DNA from: Pseudogymnoascus destructans | Lineage: Eukaryota > Ascomycota > Leotiomycetes > Thelebolales > Thelebolaceae | Length of the DNA stretch: 64,000 bases | Reading direction: 5' to 3' | NCBI RefSeq assembly: GCF_001641265.1 | Contig: NW_020167520.1 | Coordinates: forward strand, 434,001 to 498,000 | Shown: positions 1 through 12,168 of the stretch, in pieces | Numbering within the stretch: position 1 is the first letter of the stretch | How the letters are laid out: every line of letters begins with the position of its first letter | Translations under genes and position numbers: made by a program | The notes under the pieces: model-generated | Told to the model about the DNA's origin: nothing | Database searches by the model: none | Seen by the model: the letters and a program-made list of their open reading frames with translations, nothing else

Positions 1-621
1 GGGGTGCAGGGGTGGGGGGGAAGGGGGGTGGTTGTGTGCTGGGTAGTAGTGGGTAGTGGGAGTGTTAGTAGTAGTGTTAGTAGCAGTGTTAGTAGTGGGT
101 AGGTAGTAGTGGGAGTGGTAGAGGTGGAAGGGAGATGTGCGGTGGGTTAGTGGACTGGATGTTGAGGAGGTGGTAGGGGATTTGTGTGATGGGCGGCGAT
201 GATAGGCGGTGTTGTGGGGCAGGTAGGGTACATTTTCTTTTGGTATTGGTATTGGTATTGGTTTTGGTATTGTGCTGGTGTTTTGTAGTTTCTTTGTGTG
301 CCATTGGGTGGGGTGGTGGGATTGAGTTAGTGTCGTTTTGGTTGGGGGGGGATTGGGACTAGTGGGTGATGGGTGATGGGTGGTAGGGGAGTTGACAGGT
401 TGGGTGGGGGAGGAGGAGGGGGTGGCGAGTGGTTGGTTGGGGTGTGGGTAGTGGGTTGGGTAGTGGGTTGGGTAGTGGGTAGTGGGTAGTGGGTAGTGGT
501 TGGATGGGAAGGGGAAGGGGAGAAGACCAGAGGGAGAGCTCGTGACTGGTGTGGGTATGTGATTGTGGTTATGGTTGTGACCACAGGGGGAGTGGTGGTG
601 GTGGTGTGGTTAGAGCGAGAG

Positions 622-790
622 AGTGAGGATGAGGGTGTGAGGATAAGGGTGTGAGGATGAGGATGAGGGTGTGAGGATGAGGATGAGGGTGTGAGGATGA
701 GGATGAGGGTGTGAGGATGAGGATGAGGGTGTGAGGATGAGGATGAGGGTGTGAGGATGAGGATGAGGGTGTGAGGATGAGGGTAGTGGT
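622..790. repeat. 20-bp minisatellite
   Basis: Tandem units of about 20 bp built from GGATGA and GGGTGTGA blocks, repeated about eight times with little divergence. The + strand is almost pure purine plus T. Confidence 0.9.
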
Positions 791-835
791 GGAAGACCCT
801 CATCTCACATCGCTGAAATGAGACCACAGCACTCA

Positions 836-985
836 CACTCAGCTCAGAACTAAGACGTACCTCTACTTCTATCCCACCCCTCCAACCGCCGATCCGCCCC
901 CTTCTTCGCATACTCAGCTCAGAACTAGACGTACCTCTACTTCCATCCCAACCCCTCCAACCGCCGATCCCCCCCTTCTTCGCAT
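836..985. repeat. tandem duplication of ~75 bp
   Basis: Two adjacent copies of a ~75-bp segment beginning ACTCAGCTCAGAACTA and ending CTTCTTCGCAT, at 836-909 and 911-985. They differ by a few substitutions and single-base indels. The first bases of a third copy (ACTCAGCTCAG) follow. Confidence 0.85.
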
Positions 986-1315
986 ACTCAGCTCAGCCCC
1001 AGCCGTCCCCGCACGGACGGTGAGGGTGGTGCTTTGCTTTGCTTAGGTCATCCCCCTCCACACCCAAAGGGTTCGTTTATTTTGGCCCCCTAGGGTGGGC
1101 CTTTGCAAGTTGGCCAATGACGTGTCTTCACCACTCGTCTGCTGGCCAATGGGGAGGGATGGTACCAACCCAGCCCTGGCGCTGAGGATTGAGTGGTTTT
1201 GTATTTCCCGGAGGTTACGGAGACCCGGACAGGACACGACTGATGGACAACTTCCCCATCCGGTCCAGACCCTCCCTTCTCTCCTGCCGCCTGTGGTAGA
1301 CCACTATGGCACCAC

Positions 1316-1414
1316 ACGGCACACCCCATCCCACCCCATCCAACCCCATCCAACCCCATCCCACCCCATCCAACCCCATCCCACCCCATCCAACCCCATC
1401 CAACCCCATCCCAC
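1316..1414. repeat. 10-bp minisatellite CATCC(C/A)ACCC
   Basis: About ten head-to-tail units alternating CATCCCACCC and CATCCAACCC. Confidence 0.9.
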
Positions 1415-1763
1415 GATCCGCATCCAGACGACGACGCGGGCCAATATTGGATCCGCAACTGGGATTGCAGCACGCCAACTGTGCAGTTGGTGTGGTGAGG
1501 TACGTACCTGATCGCTAGCGTGGGCGGGCTGTCTGTGTCTATCCATGGGGCGCCGTCTTTCTGTGTCATTTTCGTCTCGTCTCGTCTTTCCCTGTCTGTA
1601 TGTGTGCATGTGTGCATGTCTGTTCCTTTTGGCGGCCCCTGCTTTCTTTTTCGGCTGTCGGTATTGCTGGTACTGGACGTGCAGGAGGAGGAGTTGGTTA
1701 GTCCATCGAGGATACAACAACAGTGTGTGTAGCCCAATCAATCCACTACCATGGGCCCATCCC

Positions 1764-1881
1764 AATCCCCTTCCCCTCCCCCTCCCCTTCCCCTCCCCCT
1801 TCCCCATCCCCATCCCCATCCCACCCCCATCCCCATCCCCATCCCCATCCCCATCCCCATCCCCATCCCCATCCCCATCCA
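1764..1881. repeat. hexanucleotide repeat (CATCCC)n
   Basis: A C-rich hexamer tract, imperfect on its left (CCTTCCCCTCCC blocks) and pure CATCCC to the right. Confidence 0.9.
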
Positions 1882-2091
1882 CCAGCGCGACCACACGGCT
1901 TGCAGCCTACACCACCAGGCAGGCAGCCAGGCGCACCCTAGAGCTAGAGTAAGACCAGGGCGTAATTGCCTCCCCCTGCTCCACACATACGTATATTGCA
2001 GTGGTACAAGCAGCAGGGATGGATGAGGGAGCGAGCGAGCCTCTGTGACGCCGTGGGCACGAGGCGGGATTAAGCTCAGGAAGCCACGGAC

Positions 2092-2226
2092 CCTCCATCC
2101 TCCATCTCGTGCCGTGGTAGGGTCCATCCTCTCTCCATCCTCCATCTCGTGCCGTGGTAGGGTCCATCCTCGCCGCATACAGAAGAGTTTGTACGACGAC
2201 CCACGGCACGAGATGGATGATGGAGG
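2092..2226. repeat. direct plus inverted copies of one motif
   Basis: The motif CCATCTCGTGCCGTGG occurs twice in direct orientation (about 2100 and 2142). It occurs once inverted at about 2200-2217 (CCACGGCACGAGATGG). The arrangement could fold into a cruciform. Confidence 0.75.
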
Positions 2227-2348
2227 GAGGATGGAGATGCAGGATTCAGGATTCAGGATGCAGGATATCTGTTTCCTCGCAGGGTTCGTCGCATGGTATG
2301 TACCGTCTCGTATAGTATAGTACAGTGCAGCCATGTGTTTCTGTGCGG

Positions 2349-2505
2349 TGGAGGCGGTGGAGGCGGTGGAGGCGAAGAGCCAAGGACGCCCGCGGCTAGA
2401 GGATGGGGGTGCGGCGGGAGGACACGTGGCAGGGTGTTCTGGACAGGAGGGTTGATTACTGTAGGTTGCCAAGATTGCCAAGATTGCCAAGATTGCCAAG
2501 GTTGA
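2349..2505. repeat. two short 9-bp tandem repeats
   Basis: (GGAGGCGGT) about three times at 2349-2373, and (CAAGATTGC) about four times at 2466-2501. Confidence 0.8.
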
Positions 2506-2898
2506 CGAACTGTCGCACTGTACCGTATTATGACACAACACGGCGCAAATAAGCTCCGCCCCCCTCGCCAGATCCTGGACGGCCTACTCGTAAGCACACT
2601 GTCTGAGCCGCGTGCACGCCCCTATCTCGCTTCTATTTCGCATATCTGTGGGGGGCTGTGACGGTGTGACGGTGGGTCGTGGGTCTAAGGGAAAAGGGTG
2701 CGGGGAGCAGGAGATGGATGGTTAAGATCTTCAGGTGAGTCTGTTGGAGGCGCCTCTTTTCCCCAACAGTATCGGATGGGCTGGCTTGCGGTGTCGTGGG
2801 ATGGCTGGGGGGTGATGTGATGCGTTTTTTGCTGGAGAGGATGTGCCCCTTTCGTATGCGGGTGAGGACCCCTAGCGGCTAGTGAGGGTGCGGGCCGT

Positions 2899-2901
2899 GC
2901 A

Positions 2902-2948
<47 letters not shown>
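2899..2948. repeat. (TGCG)n microsatellite
   Basis: About twelve near-perfect TGCG units. Confidence 0.95.
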
Positions 2949-2949
<1 letters not shown>

Positions 2950-3181
2950 AAGGGGGATGGGGGATGGGGGATGGTCGGGCAGACCAATAGACGCAGGCAG
3001 ATTAGAGAGGTACAGTCGGCTGGCAAACGAAATGCAAGATTGCGAGATTGCTAAAAAGCGAGATACCAGGGCAGGCAGGACAGGGAGGGCAAGGCTGATA
3101 TTAGACCGCAGACGAAACCGAGGCAGGGTTAGCAAGAACACCCAATATCGGGTCGATTATACGACCCCCTTCCCGTCTCCG

Positions 3182-3267
3182 GACGGACAGACGGACAGAC
3201 GGAAGACAGACGGACAGACAGACGGACAGACAGACAGACAGACGGAAGACAGACGGACAGACAGGCG

Positions 3268-3333
<66 letters not shown>

Positions 3334-3361
3334 TCGACAGATCGACAGATCGACAGATCGA
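3182..3361. repeat. (ACAG)n microsatellite
   Basis: A 180-bp tract of ACAG units with ACGG and AAG interruptions on the left. A pure (ACAG)n core at about 3273-3330 is followed by (ATCGACAG) units. Confidence 0.95.
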
Positions 3362-4250
3362 CATCTCCCACTTCCACCCGCAAGGTAGGAAGATCATCAC
3401 CGCGTTTTTAACCAGCTGTTCCCCGCGAAACAAGGGTCCACCCCGTACCTGGCACGGCAGGGCGAAGTGTGAGGAAATACTGTGTAGATCAGTCGTCTGC
3501 TGGGACTTACCGAAGTAGTATAGATAGACTAGCACAGGACGTGGGAGGAAGAGTGCGCCCGACTAATACCCGACCCACCAAAGATCGACACGCCCCCAAA
3601 ACCTCAGGGGCACAAGACACGGCGCAAACCGGCCCGCGGCAAGAACAACGCCGTGGCGTCAATGACAGGCGTCGCTGACAGGAGTCCGTCTCTCTCCGGC
3701 GGTCCCAACTCTACTACCCTCGTAGCGTCGTCATCCGGTAAACGGTAGCGATGGCGCTGCTGTGGACCACAAGCCTGCCGTGCTTTTTGGGGGGGGTTTG
3801 GTAATTTCCGTACGGCCGGCGGTGCTGGATTGAGTGCCGTGCTTGGCTGTGCATGGTGAGGGGAGGCGGGAGATGAGGATGAGTTGGCTTTCTTTTCTTT
3901 TTCTTTTGACATGGGACAAGGGCGGAGAGAAAAGGAAACCTGGTGGGGGTGAAAGAGGAAATCAATCTGGTTGACGACGGGGGAGGGACCAAAGCAAGAG
4001 CCTGTCGTGTACTGTAGTAGAGATTTTGAGTTTTTTTGGGGGGGGGGTTGTGCCGGGGATATTTGCACCCGGCTGCTCTATAATGGCGATGATGGTGATG
4101 ATGATGCTGATTACTTCGTTATTCTACATTCCAACCGCCGCCGTTCTCGGCGTCACTTCAAACGGCTCCTCCACTGCCACCTCTTCCTCCCCCTTTCCCC
4201 ATTCTGGCCAAAATCCCCAACCAAATACTAACTCCTCAGCAACCCCCAAT

Positions 4251-5943
4251 CTAAGCCTTGGCCTTAGGCACATACTCCTCCGGCCCAACCATCAACTCTG
4301 GCCTCACCAACCTATCAAACTCCTCCTCGCTCAACGCCCCCAACTCCACCGCCGACTCCCTGAGCGTCAGTCCCTTCTTATGCGCGTTCTTCGCGACGCG
4401 GCTAGCGGCATCGTAACCAATACGCGGGTTCAGGCACGTGACAAGCATCAGAGACTCCTGCATGATCGACGCGATCTTCTCCTCGTTAGCGGTCATCCCA
4501 GCGACGAGGTTCTTCTCGAAGGAGCGCGAGGCGTCGGCGAGGAGACGGATGCTGTGGAGCACGTTGCGGATAATGAGGGGCTTGAAGACGTTGAGTTCGA
4601 ATTGGCCGTTCATCCCGCCGATGGTGGTGGCGTGGTGGTTACCCATGACCTGTGCGCAGACCATAGTCAGGGCCTCGGCTTGGGTAGGGTTTACCTTGCC
4701 CGGCATGATTGAGCTTCCGGGCTCGTTCTCGGGGAGGCTCAGCTCGCCGAGGCCGCAGCGGGGGCCGGATCCCAAGAAGCGGATGTCCTGCGCGATCTTG
4801 AACAGGGAGGAGGCGACGGTGTTGAGGGAGCCGGAGGCTTGGACGAGGGCGTCGTGGGCGGCGAGGGCTTCGAATTTGTTGGGGGCGGTGGAGAAGTGCT
4901 TCCCAGTCATCTTTGTGACTTCCGCAGCGATGGCCTCAGCGAAGCCCTTGTAGGTGTTGATACCCGTGCCGACGGCGGTGCCGCCCTGGGCGAGCAGGCG
5001 CAGGTCAGGCAGCGAGGACTGGATGCGGGCGAGGCCGTAGTCTAGCTGTGCGACGTAGCCCGAGAATTCCTGCGCGAGGGTGAGGGGTGTGGCGTCCTGG
5101 AGATGGGTGCGGCCGATCTTGATGATTTTCTTGGCTTCGAAATCGACGACCTTGGCTTGGAGGGCGTCGCGGAGGGAGCGGATGGCGGGGAGGAGCTCTT
5201 CCTCGATCTCGAGGACCGCGGCGATGTGCATCACGGTCGGGAAGGTGTCGTTGGAGGAGGCGGACATGTTGACGTGGTCGTTGGGGTGGACGGGCTTCTT
5301 GGAGCCCATGGTGCCGCCTAGGATCTCGATGGCGCGGTTGGAGATGACCTCGTTGGCGTTCATGTTCGATTGGGTGCCGGAGCCGGTCTGCCACACCACG
5401 AGCGGGAAGTGGTCGAGGAGCTTGAGGTCGGCTACCTCAGCAGCCGCTTGCTGGATGGCTTTGCCAATCGTCGGGTCTGTATACACCATGGTTAGTAGAG
5501 TCCCGAGTATGCGTAGGTGTAGCCCACGTACCAAGCCCGAACTGCATGTTGATAGTCGCGGCCGCGCCCTTCAGGATACCAAACGCCCTCACAATCGGCG
5601 GGGGCATGCGGTCCTGGGGCTGGTTGATCCTGAAGTTCTCGAGGGAACGCTCAGTCTGGGCGCCCCAGTACTTGTCCGCGGGAACGTGAACCTCGCCGAA
5701 GGCATCGGTCTCAGCCCTGGTCTCTGCCATGGCGCGTGTGGAGATGCTGAAGGATCTGTACGACGGTATCGAGCGGATATGCGCACGCGAAACGGATGAA
5801 GAGAGATAAGATGTCGTCGGCCGAGAGAAAGTGCTCAGCTTGGCGGCATTGGGGAGTGAGGGGTAGGTCACCCTGGTCGATGATGCCCTGGCGAGTAGAG
5901 CTACAGGCACGGCGCTAGCTGATGCTGACCGTAACGTGATCAT
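4251..5943 (-). CDS. FUM1: class II fumarate hydratase, mitochondrial
   Basis: Fumarase interconverts fumarate and L-malate in the TCA cycle. Exon 1 is 5943-5532 and exon 2 is 5476-4251. The 55-bp intron has a GTACGT donor, a TACTAAC branch site and an ACAG end. The spliced frame gives 545 aa, the usual eukaryotic length. The superfamily signature GSSIMPGKVNP lies at about residues 391-401 with the catalytic serine inside it. GRTHLQDA with the general-acid/base histidine is near 259-266, and the substrate-binding SASSNDT is near 209. The first ~70 residues are rich in Ser, Arg and Ala, as in a mitochondrial presequence. An in-frame ATG at 5730 (residue 72), in the strong context GCCATGG, starts just before the conserved core and could give a cytosolic form. 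A more upstream ATG at 6024 is open but adds an unconvincing extension. Confidence 0.96.
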
Positions 5944-6808
5944 GTTTCTGGCGGTTTGTCGCGGCCCAAACAATGCGAAGAAGAAATGTGATAAATGGAG
6001 AAAGATCGCGGTGGAAATGCGCAATTGAAGAGTAGAGAGTGAATGAAGATGCGAGGTACTGGGACGGGCGCGCTCTGGGGATATTAAAACAGGTGTAAAT
6101 GGGGATAATTGGAGAAGGAAGGGGAGAGTTCCGTAAGGGCTCCAATTTTTTTTTTGTCGGGGTTCGTCGGAAGCAATTTGCCAAGATCCCTACGACGGCC
6201 GGGGTGAGCCGGAACGTGCGGCCGGCGGCAACCATCCAACTGGTTATCAAAAATCTCACTAACTTAAGTGAGACTTTGATGCCGACGTCAACCCACTGCC
6301 TATTACGAAGACATCAACTGTACGATATTGTCACCAGAACTTCATCGAGTGGTTTTTTATTTATTTTTTATTAGAATTAGCTAAAGCTATCTATCTACTT
6401 CTGATCCTCTCACAAAACAGAATGTAAACCCGCCCAACAATCCTCACCACCTGTATCCTCATCCCCGAGTATAGTCCGCTTCAAATATCCGTCAAACAAA
6501 ACTCCCTCCTCTCAAACAAGCCATTAGCATTCCCAAATACTCACTCATACACACCCCATTAGACATTACCCTCCGTATATATACCCATACACACCTGACT
6601 CCTTCGCCTCAAAACAAGTGATAGTCCGGCACAATACCCACACAATACAAAAGAGCACCCCCATTAAAAATCTCACACAAAAATATAGCCGCCCCCATCA
6701 AAAATCTCATACAAAAAAATAAGGGGAACCGCATCCAAAGGCCAGCAACGTGACGACTTCAAAATCCGCGAGTTCCAAAATAGGGTTGATTGGCCTGCGA
6801 GTGCGGAA
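5944..6808. other. intergenic: fumarase 5' side / kinase 3' side
   Basis: Fumarase and the kinase lie in tandem on the minus strand. 5944-6250 should hold the fumarase promoter and 5' UTR, and 6260-6808 the kinase 3' UTR. The latter is AT-rich, with a TTTTTTATTTATTTTTTATT stretch at about 6353-6372. I see no gene and cannot place a TATA box reliably. Confidence 0.4.
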
Positions 6809-9800
6809 TTAAACGCTCGTCAGGGTCTTGATCATCATTCTTCTCTTGCGCTCCTCACCGACCAACAGTCCACGAGTCTGGAAGACAGATTCCATGGTAA
6901 CAACGACTCTGTGGAAGCTGCTGGCCGCGCCGGCCTCCTGCGAGAGTCTGGCGATGCTCAGGTGGTTTCTCTTGCCGTGTTCAATGACAGTCAGGAACTC
7001 GCACGCGAATGCAACTTGCTTGAGGTCGAGATCTAGATTTATAGTCAGCTTCGGTCTCATCAGATGCGGCAGCAAGGGGACTTACAGTTGACGGGTGCGA
7101 CTTTGCCGAACACGAGGTTGGCGGGCTTGTTGACTACGACATCCTTGATGCCGAATTGTCTCCAGTCCTTCAGAAGCTGGGCAACCTCCTGGCGGGCGCG
7201 GCGCTTGGTCAGGTTGAAGCACAGGTAGCTCGTCGCGGGCTTGACGAGGAAGAGGCGCGCGAGCCAGTTCTGCTGGGGCTCGATCTGGCGGGATGGGTCG
7301 TCGCGGTAGTTTACCAGCTTGGGTTGGTAATGGCTCATATCATCGCCGACGGATTCGGTGCTCTTATTGTCATCGTACAACTTGAATGCTGCTCTGGTGT
7401 CAGTAGATGTGGTAAATGATGAGAGATTCGTTAACTTACCTCCAAGTGGCAGGCCCTCCTCTTCCTTGGGACCGAACCTCTTCAAGAGATTGCCCAGGTT
7501 GAAACCCTTCTTCTTTGGGTCGGGCAGACAGTTCGGGTTGATCTCCACTTCTCCGGGTGCGAACTGGTTGTCATCTTGCTTGGAGTTACGTTTGTACCAG
7601 GCAGTCTTCTTCTTCGAGAGGGCACCGAAACCAGTATGCTTAACACCATCATATCTGAATGGGTCGACATCGTGCTTGCTCTTTCGTCCTTTAGTCTCGG
7701 AAGAGAAGTTTGGTGCGAGCTGCTCAAACTTGGTAAACGCATCTTTGGTTGCATTCAGAGAGCCAGTCATCAATGGGGTCTCCACCGGTAGCGGGGGCAG
7801 AGGCTGAGTCGGAGGCAGACCCGGAGGCGGAGCCGGCCTCTTGACCTTGCGAATATTAAGAGGTGCTGGCATCTTGACTGGGCTCGAGGAGAGAGGCACA
7901 GCTCTAGCAGTGGCTGGACGATGATCAGGATTCGTAACCACGAGCTCACGGTCGTTGTATCTCCCATTGTGGGGTTCGGGAGCAGATCCCATTCGGTGAG
8001 AGGCCACCCTGTTCGTACGCTCACGATGAAGGTATTGCCCATAGCCATCGCTACGCTCCGATGTTCTGGCGCGAGAGTAGTTCTGGGGGTTTCGCAAAGG
8101 CCTCGGACCCTCGACAGCTATACCACTCGTGGTGGTTGGGTTTGGAGCTGAGGTGGTTCTTCTTTCAGCTTCGCTGAGATAAGTCTGGTTTGGCAGCATG
8201 AGGCGATCAATGTGAGAAACCATCCGGTTGATATAACGAGGAGAATGGACTCCATCGCCGGTGACTTTGCGGCTGTGGGCAGCTCGACGAGCCTCAGCAA
8301 GCTCTTGTTCCACAGACTCGGATCTCTTTGGTGGGACTGGCAATGGCCTACTCTCATACACTGACTGACGGCCCATTGTATTTCCGGCTTCCCACTGTTT
8401 CAGTTGGAAGAGCGATGGATCGGTGTTCGTATTTCCGCGTTCGAAGGAGGTAAAAGGCGTAGAGTAGTGGCTATCAGAGCCATAATCAGCTGAGCTTGAG
8501 AGCATCGACAGGCCATGGGATCTATTGAATGCTTCATCGCAATCTTTTGCCAAGCTGCTGCTCACCTGACGCACATCCTCTTGGGCACGTCTGTAAGCCT
8601 GGGGCAATGGCTGGGCAAATGTACCTGCTTCTTTGCGGGATCGGAGCTGCGTGGTCACGTATGGACGATCCTCGGGAACTTCTCCCATGAGCTTGGAGCG
8701 CTGTCTATTTCTCTCATTGGCCTCACTTTCGGATACAGTTCGCATAGCCGGGTGACGCATGTTGGTGAAGCTAACTCCACGCTTGTATCTCTGCCCGGCC
8801 CGAACAGGGTTGCTGCCACTCTTCGTAGAACTCGCAAGTGAGCTTCGTGAGGCATAGACTCTCGGACGAGCAACACCCGGTTGCATTGCATAGCGATTGC
8901 TCGATCTTGAGCCCCCCGCACGGGAGATCTGTGTATCCTCTTGGAGACGGGAGATGGGGTTGCGGTGAATGACAACCTTGGCATGTGTGGTTCCGTTCAT
9001 TGTAAGATTCTGGTGTCTGGAATCTTTGAATGGATCGTAACTCTTGACCGTCTCTGCAGATTCAGTCTCTGCATAGCCACTGCTCTTCCTAGCATGACCT
9101 CTCTCGACTCTCTCGCCGGTGTTGCTGACGACAGTGAATCTCGAGATCTGTCGTCTGTACCCATTGAGACCTATTTGGGTAAACTGGCGAGTAGAGAGCT
9201 TCTTGATTTTCGAAAGAGGACGGACATGGTGGTAGTCACTGTTGGAATAGCCAATTTCAGGAGTATAATTCTCCAGCTGGTTTTCACGGTGCTTCAGGAA
9301 AAGACCATAAAAAAGCTTCTGGTCGTTCGGGTTGTCGTCCAAAAGCAAGGTCACCAGCTGCTTATCTTCAAATTGATGCCACAAAGACTTCAGGTGGCGC
9401 ATGATCTCTTTGTCAATGTCGCTCACTCTATCCACTGGGCGTTCACAATATTGAACGTCAGGGGATCTGGGATTAATACCTCCTCTGTAATTATCGAGAT
9501 ACTCATACTTTTTGATGAGAGGGTGTCTCCAGATCTCGTTGATGCTAATTCTCTCACGAGGATCAACCTGAAGCATGCGTTTAATGAGATCAGCTGCTTC
9601 TAGTCCAATGGCATTGGCCATCCGATAATTGCCTTTTTGGATAGCTTGAAGAAGGCGTGGCACAGATGGGTGATCGAATGGCAGTCGTCCTGACAGGGTA
9701 GCATACAGGATAATACCCATGCTCCAGACATCAACCTTGTCACCTCTATATGGGACAGCCTTGATGACTTCAGGTGCGGCATAGTGAGGGCTTCCACAAG

Positions 9801-10752
9801 AAGTGACGAGGCGGTGCTCAGGGGTTTGCTGGAGGGCAGCCATACCAAAGTCTGCAATCTTGATCTTCCCATCCTTGGTGAGAAGAATGTTCTCTGGCTT
9901 GAGGTCGCGATGGCAAATGTTGAACTGGTGGCAGTATGACACCGCACTCATAAGCTGTCTGAAGTATTTCATTGCTTCTTCTTCAGGCAAGAGCCCGCAA
10001 ATGCTGATGTGGTCAAATAGCTCGCCATTGTCGACATACTCAAGGACAAGATAGCTGATGACTGTTAGCGGTAGTACTATATTATGGGTTCAGAACTATA
10101 CTCACATCTCGGTACGATTCTCCCAGATATCATATAGCCTCATGATATGAGGGTGCTCAATAAGCTTCATGATGGCAACTTCTCTCTCGATGCCATATGG
10201 CATTCTACGGTTCTCACCTGCGTCCTTCACCTTTGCATCTTTCTTGTTAAGAGATGCCAGACTACCAGCCTGTGACAACAGAGCACTTTTCTTCTGTACG
10301 ATCTTGACTGCTGCTGGCTGGCCGGTAACAGCGTGCTTTGCCATTCTAACTCTCGCAGTGGCACCTTTGCCCAAGGTCTTCCCAAGATGCCATGGCCCAA
10401 TGTGTGTCTTGCGGCGTCTCTTGCCATCTGATGCATTGGTGGAGGCGTTTGAAATTAGAGAGTCTCGGTTGGGTCTGTGAACTACATCCCCATTTGTGAT
10501 GGCAGATAGGCGAGGGTCAACAGCATTAGCGGAGCGAGGAGTTATGATAATTTTGCGTTCTTGCACTGACTCGGTGTTTAACTGCTTGTAAGGATTTTCC
10601 TCCTCATAAATGACTCTATCATTGTGAGCCATTGTTTCTGGTATCTTGCCCAGCGGCGAGGGATATGTTGTGCGAGTATTGTTGACGCGGGATGCGGCGT
10701 CTCCAAGAGGTGGCCGAGCAGTAGATGGCCGACGATGGTTTGAGGTGCTCAT
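6809..10752 (-). CDS. Gin4/Hsl1/Nim1-family Ser/Thr protein kinase
   Basis: Four exons (10752-10106, 10054-7440, 7388-7086, 7032-6809) join in frame to 1262 aa. The introns are 51, 51 and 53 bp. The kinase domain is at about 121-395: glycine loop LGKGATARVR (127-136), AAVK lysine (K150), CHRDLKPEN (catalytic Asp 266), DFG (284-286), and APE in the activation segment. A long, low-complexity, Ser/Arg/Pro-rich tail follows. The last ~150 residues form a conserved KA1-like segment split by the last intron. This architecture matches the fungal Gin4/Hsl1/Nim1(Cdr) kinases. In yeasts these act at the septin collar and restrain Wee1/Swe1, linking morphogenesis to mitosis. That role is inferred from the family. 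The third intron is in frame and could be missed. Which of the Gin4, Hsl1 or Cdr2 orthologues it is cannot be settled by eye. Confidence 0.92.
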
Positions 10753-12168
10753 GTTTCTTTTTACTTGTGCAGAGACATGATGAGGGAGGGGTAGACAACG
10801 ACAATGTAGCTTTCAGCCTTTTTGTCCTTGGACTTGGGTTGTGTTGTAGGCCTTGAAGCTTATAGGGTGGCGATGTACACCGTCGTCGCTATGCCGACCG
10901 GTCGCTATGGCAGCGGCGAGCTGCCAACGAAGACAAGAGAAAGAATCAAAGCAGTCTATTTTGAGAAGCTTCAATTGTATTGATCTGTATTTCTATCTAT
11001 GGTATTAGCAAGGAATGGTCTTATTTACTAATTCCATCATTGCAGCACTCGGAATATCGAGTGCTGAATGTGAAACTGGGATCGGTGATCTATGATCAAT
11101 GCTTACCTTGAATCCCAGTCTTGAGCAGTATGCGCTTTGATAATTGATTGCACTGAGTAAAGAAGAAGGTTGAATTAGAAGTGATGGCACGTGACAAACA
11201 CGTGACCGGATGAGGTTGTTGGTCGAGGAAAGTGTGTTGTGTGGAATGAGGGTATCGTGGTAGGGCAAAGGAATGAGAAGTTTGGTGTTCTGTTTACCGT
11301 TCAAGGTGAATTCGAGCGCCCAAGCGAAGTGCACGGAGGAGGGGCAACAAATAATCCGAATTGAGTAGCCAGTAGGCAGACTTTGCCATATACACTTGTA
11401 CGGCTTCGATTCTTCCCATCCACTAATTCCTGAGACCCCCCGAAGGCTAGGGATAGTTTTGTAATACAGGAAACGATGATAGGCATGTGCAGAACAAGTA
11501 CACTCTTCAACCTTTAGAGACTACTCTCCAATGAAAAAGAAGTGCCGTATACTCGGCCATATACGCAACTACAGTGGTGTTGTCCGTGCAACTCATATCA
11601 CTCTCTCCTCCAGTACGGTATGAAATCCCCTCGTCATTTAACATGAGAAGGAGGCAGCAAGGACTCAAGGCAAAGAGCAGGGTACATGCATACAATGATA
11701 TATGAATATATAAACCAACGACGAGCCGGACAAGACGAGCCGGACAACACGAGCATAGCATGACCATCTCCTCTTCTAATCGTGCGTAAACAGAGATAGG
11801 AAAGAGACACGAAATACTACTCTGAGCACCTACACAGAGTACATTAAAAATACCCTGAATAGATAATATAGAATACCTACTACGTGGAATATTGCAAGAA
11901 ATTATAAAGAAAATAATATACCGAGAACTGTCGTCGTCTCTCTAAATCTTGGCACTCTAAAGCCGTGTTCCTGGCCGCCCCACCAAAGATCCTCGCTCAT
12001 CCGATGGTACAGTACATACAGCCAATCATTCCCACCACTTTCGGTGGCCTGCATCAAATCATCTACGCGTCTCCAATCGCGTCTCTGGTGCCCCCCAAGC
12101 GCGATAGCCTCAAAATTCAACGTCCAGGTAAAACACCTTTGTTGCCCTCATCGCCAAAACGAACAACG
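10753..12168. promoter_or_regulatory. shared divergent upstream region (kinase/SMC5)
   Basis: 1.4 kb between two divergently transcribed genes, so it should contain both promoters. No domain-bearing frame is visible. Motifs such as ATATATAAACC near 11707 are compatible with promoter elements, but I cannot assign start sites. A longer SMC5 start at 11965 is open but lacks family similarity; the segment CAGGTAAAAC near 12125 could be a 5'-UTR donor. Confidence 0.35.

Larger units (their letters stand above)
1..4250. other. gene-free, satellite-rich region
   Basis: I find no convincing gene here. Open frames exist on both strands, but they translate simple repeats (for example Pro/His, Gly/Met/Asp or Cys/Leu/Ser runs) and lack recognisable domains or introns. 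The stretch is a mosaic of micro- and minisatellites, listed separately, separated by short unique DNA. 3400-4250 is mostly unique sequence downstream of the fumarase gene, with no feature I can support. Confidence 0.6.

Noticed and set aside
1090..2597. Long overlapping frames on both strands of the satellite region
   Set aside because: They translate tandem repeats, overlap each other on both strands, and show no domain or plausible gene structure.
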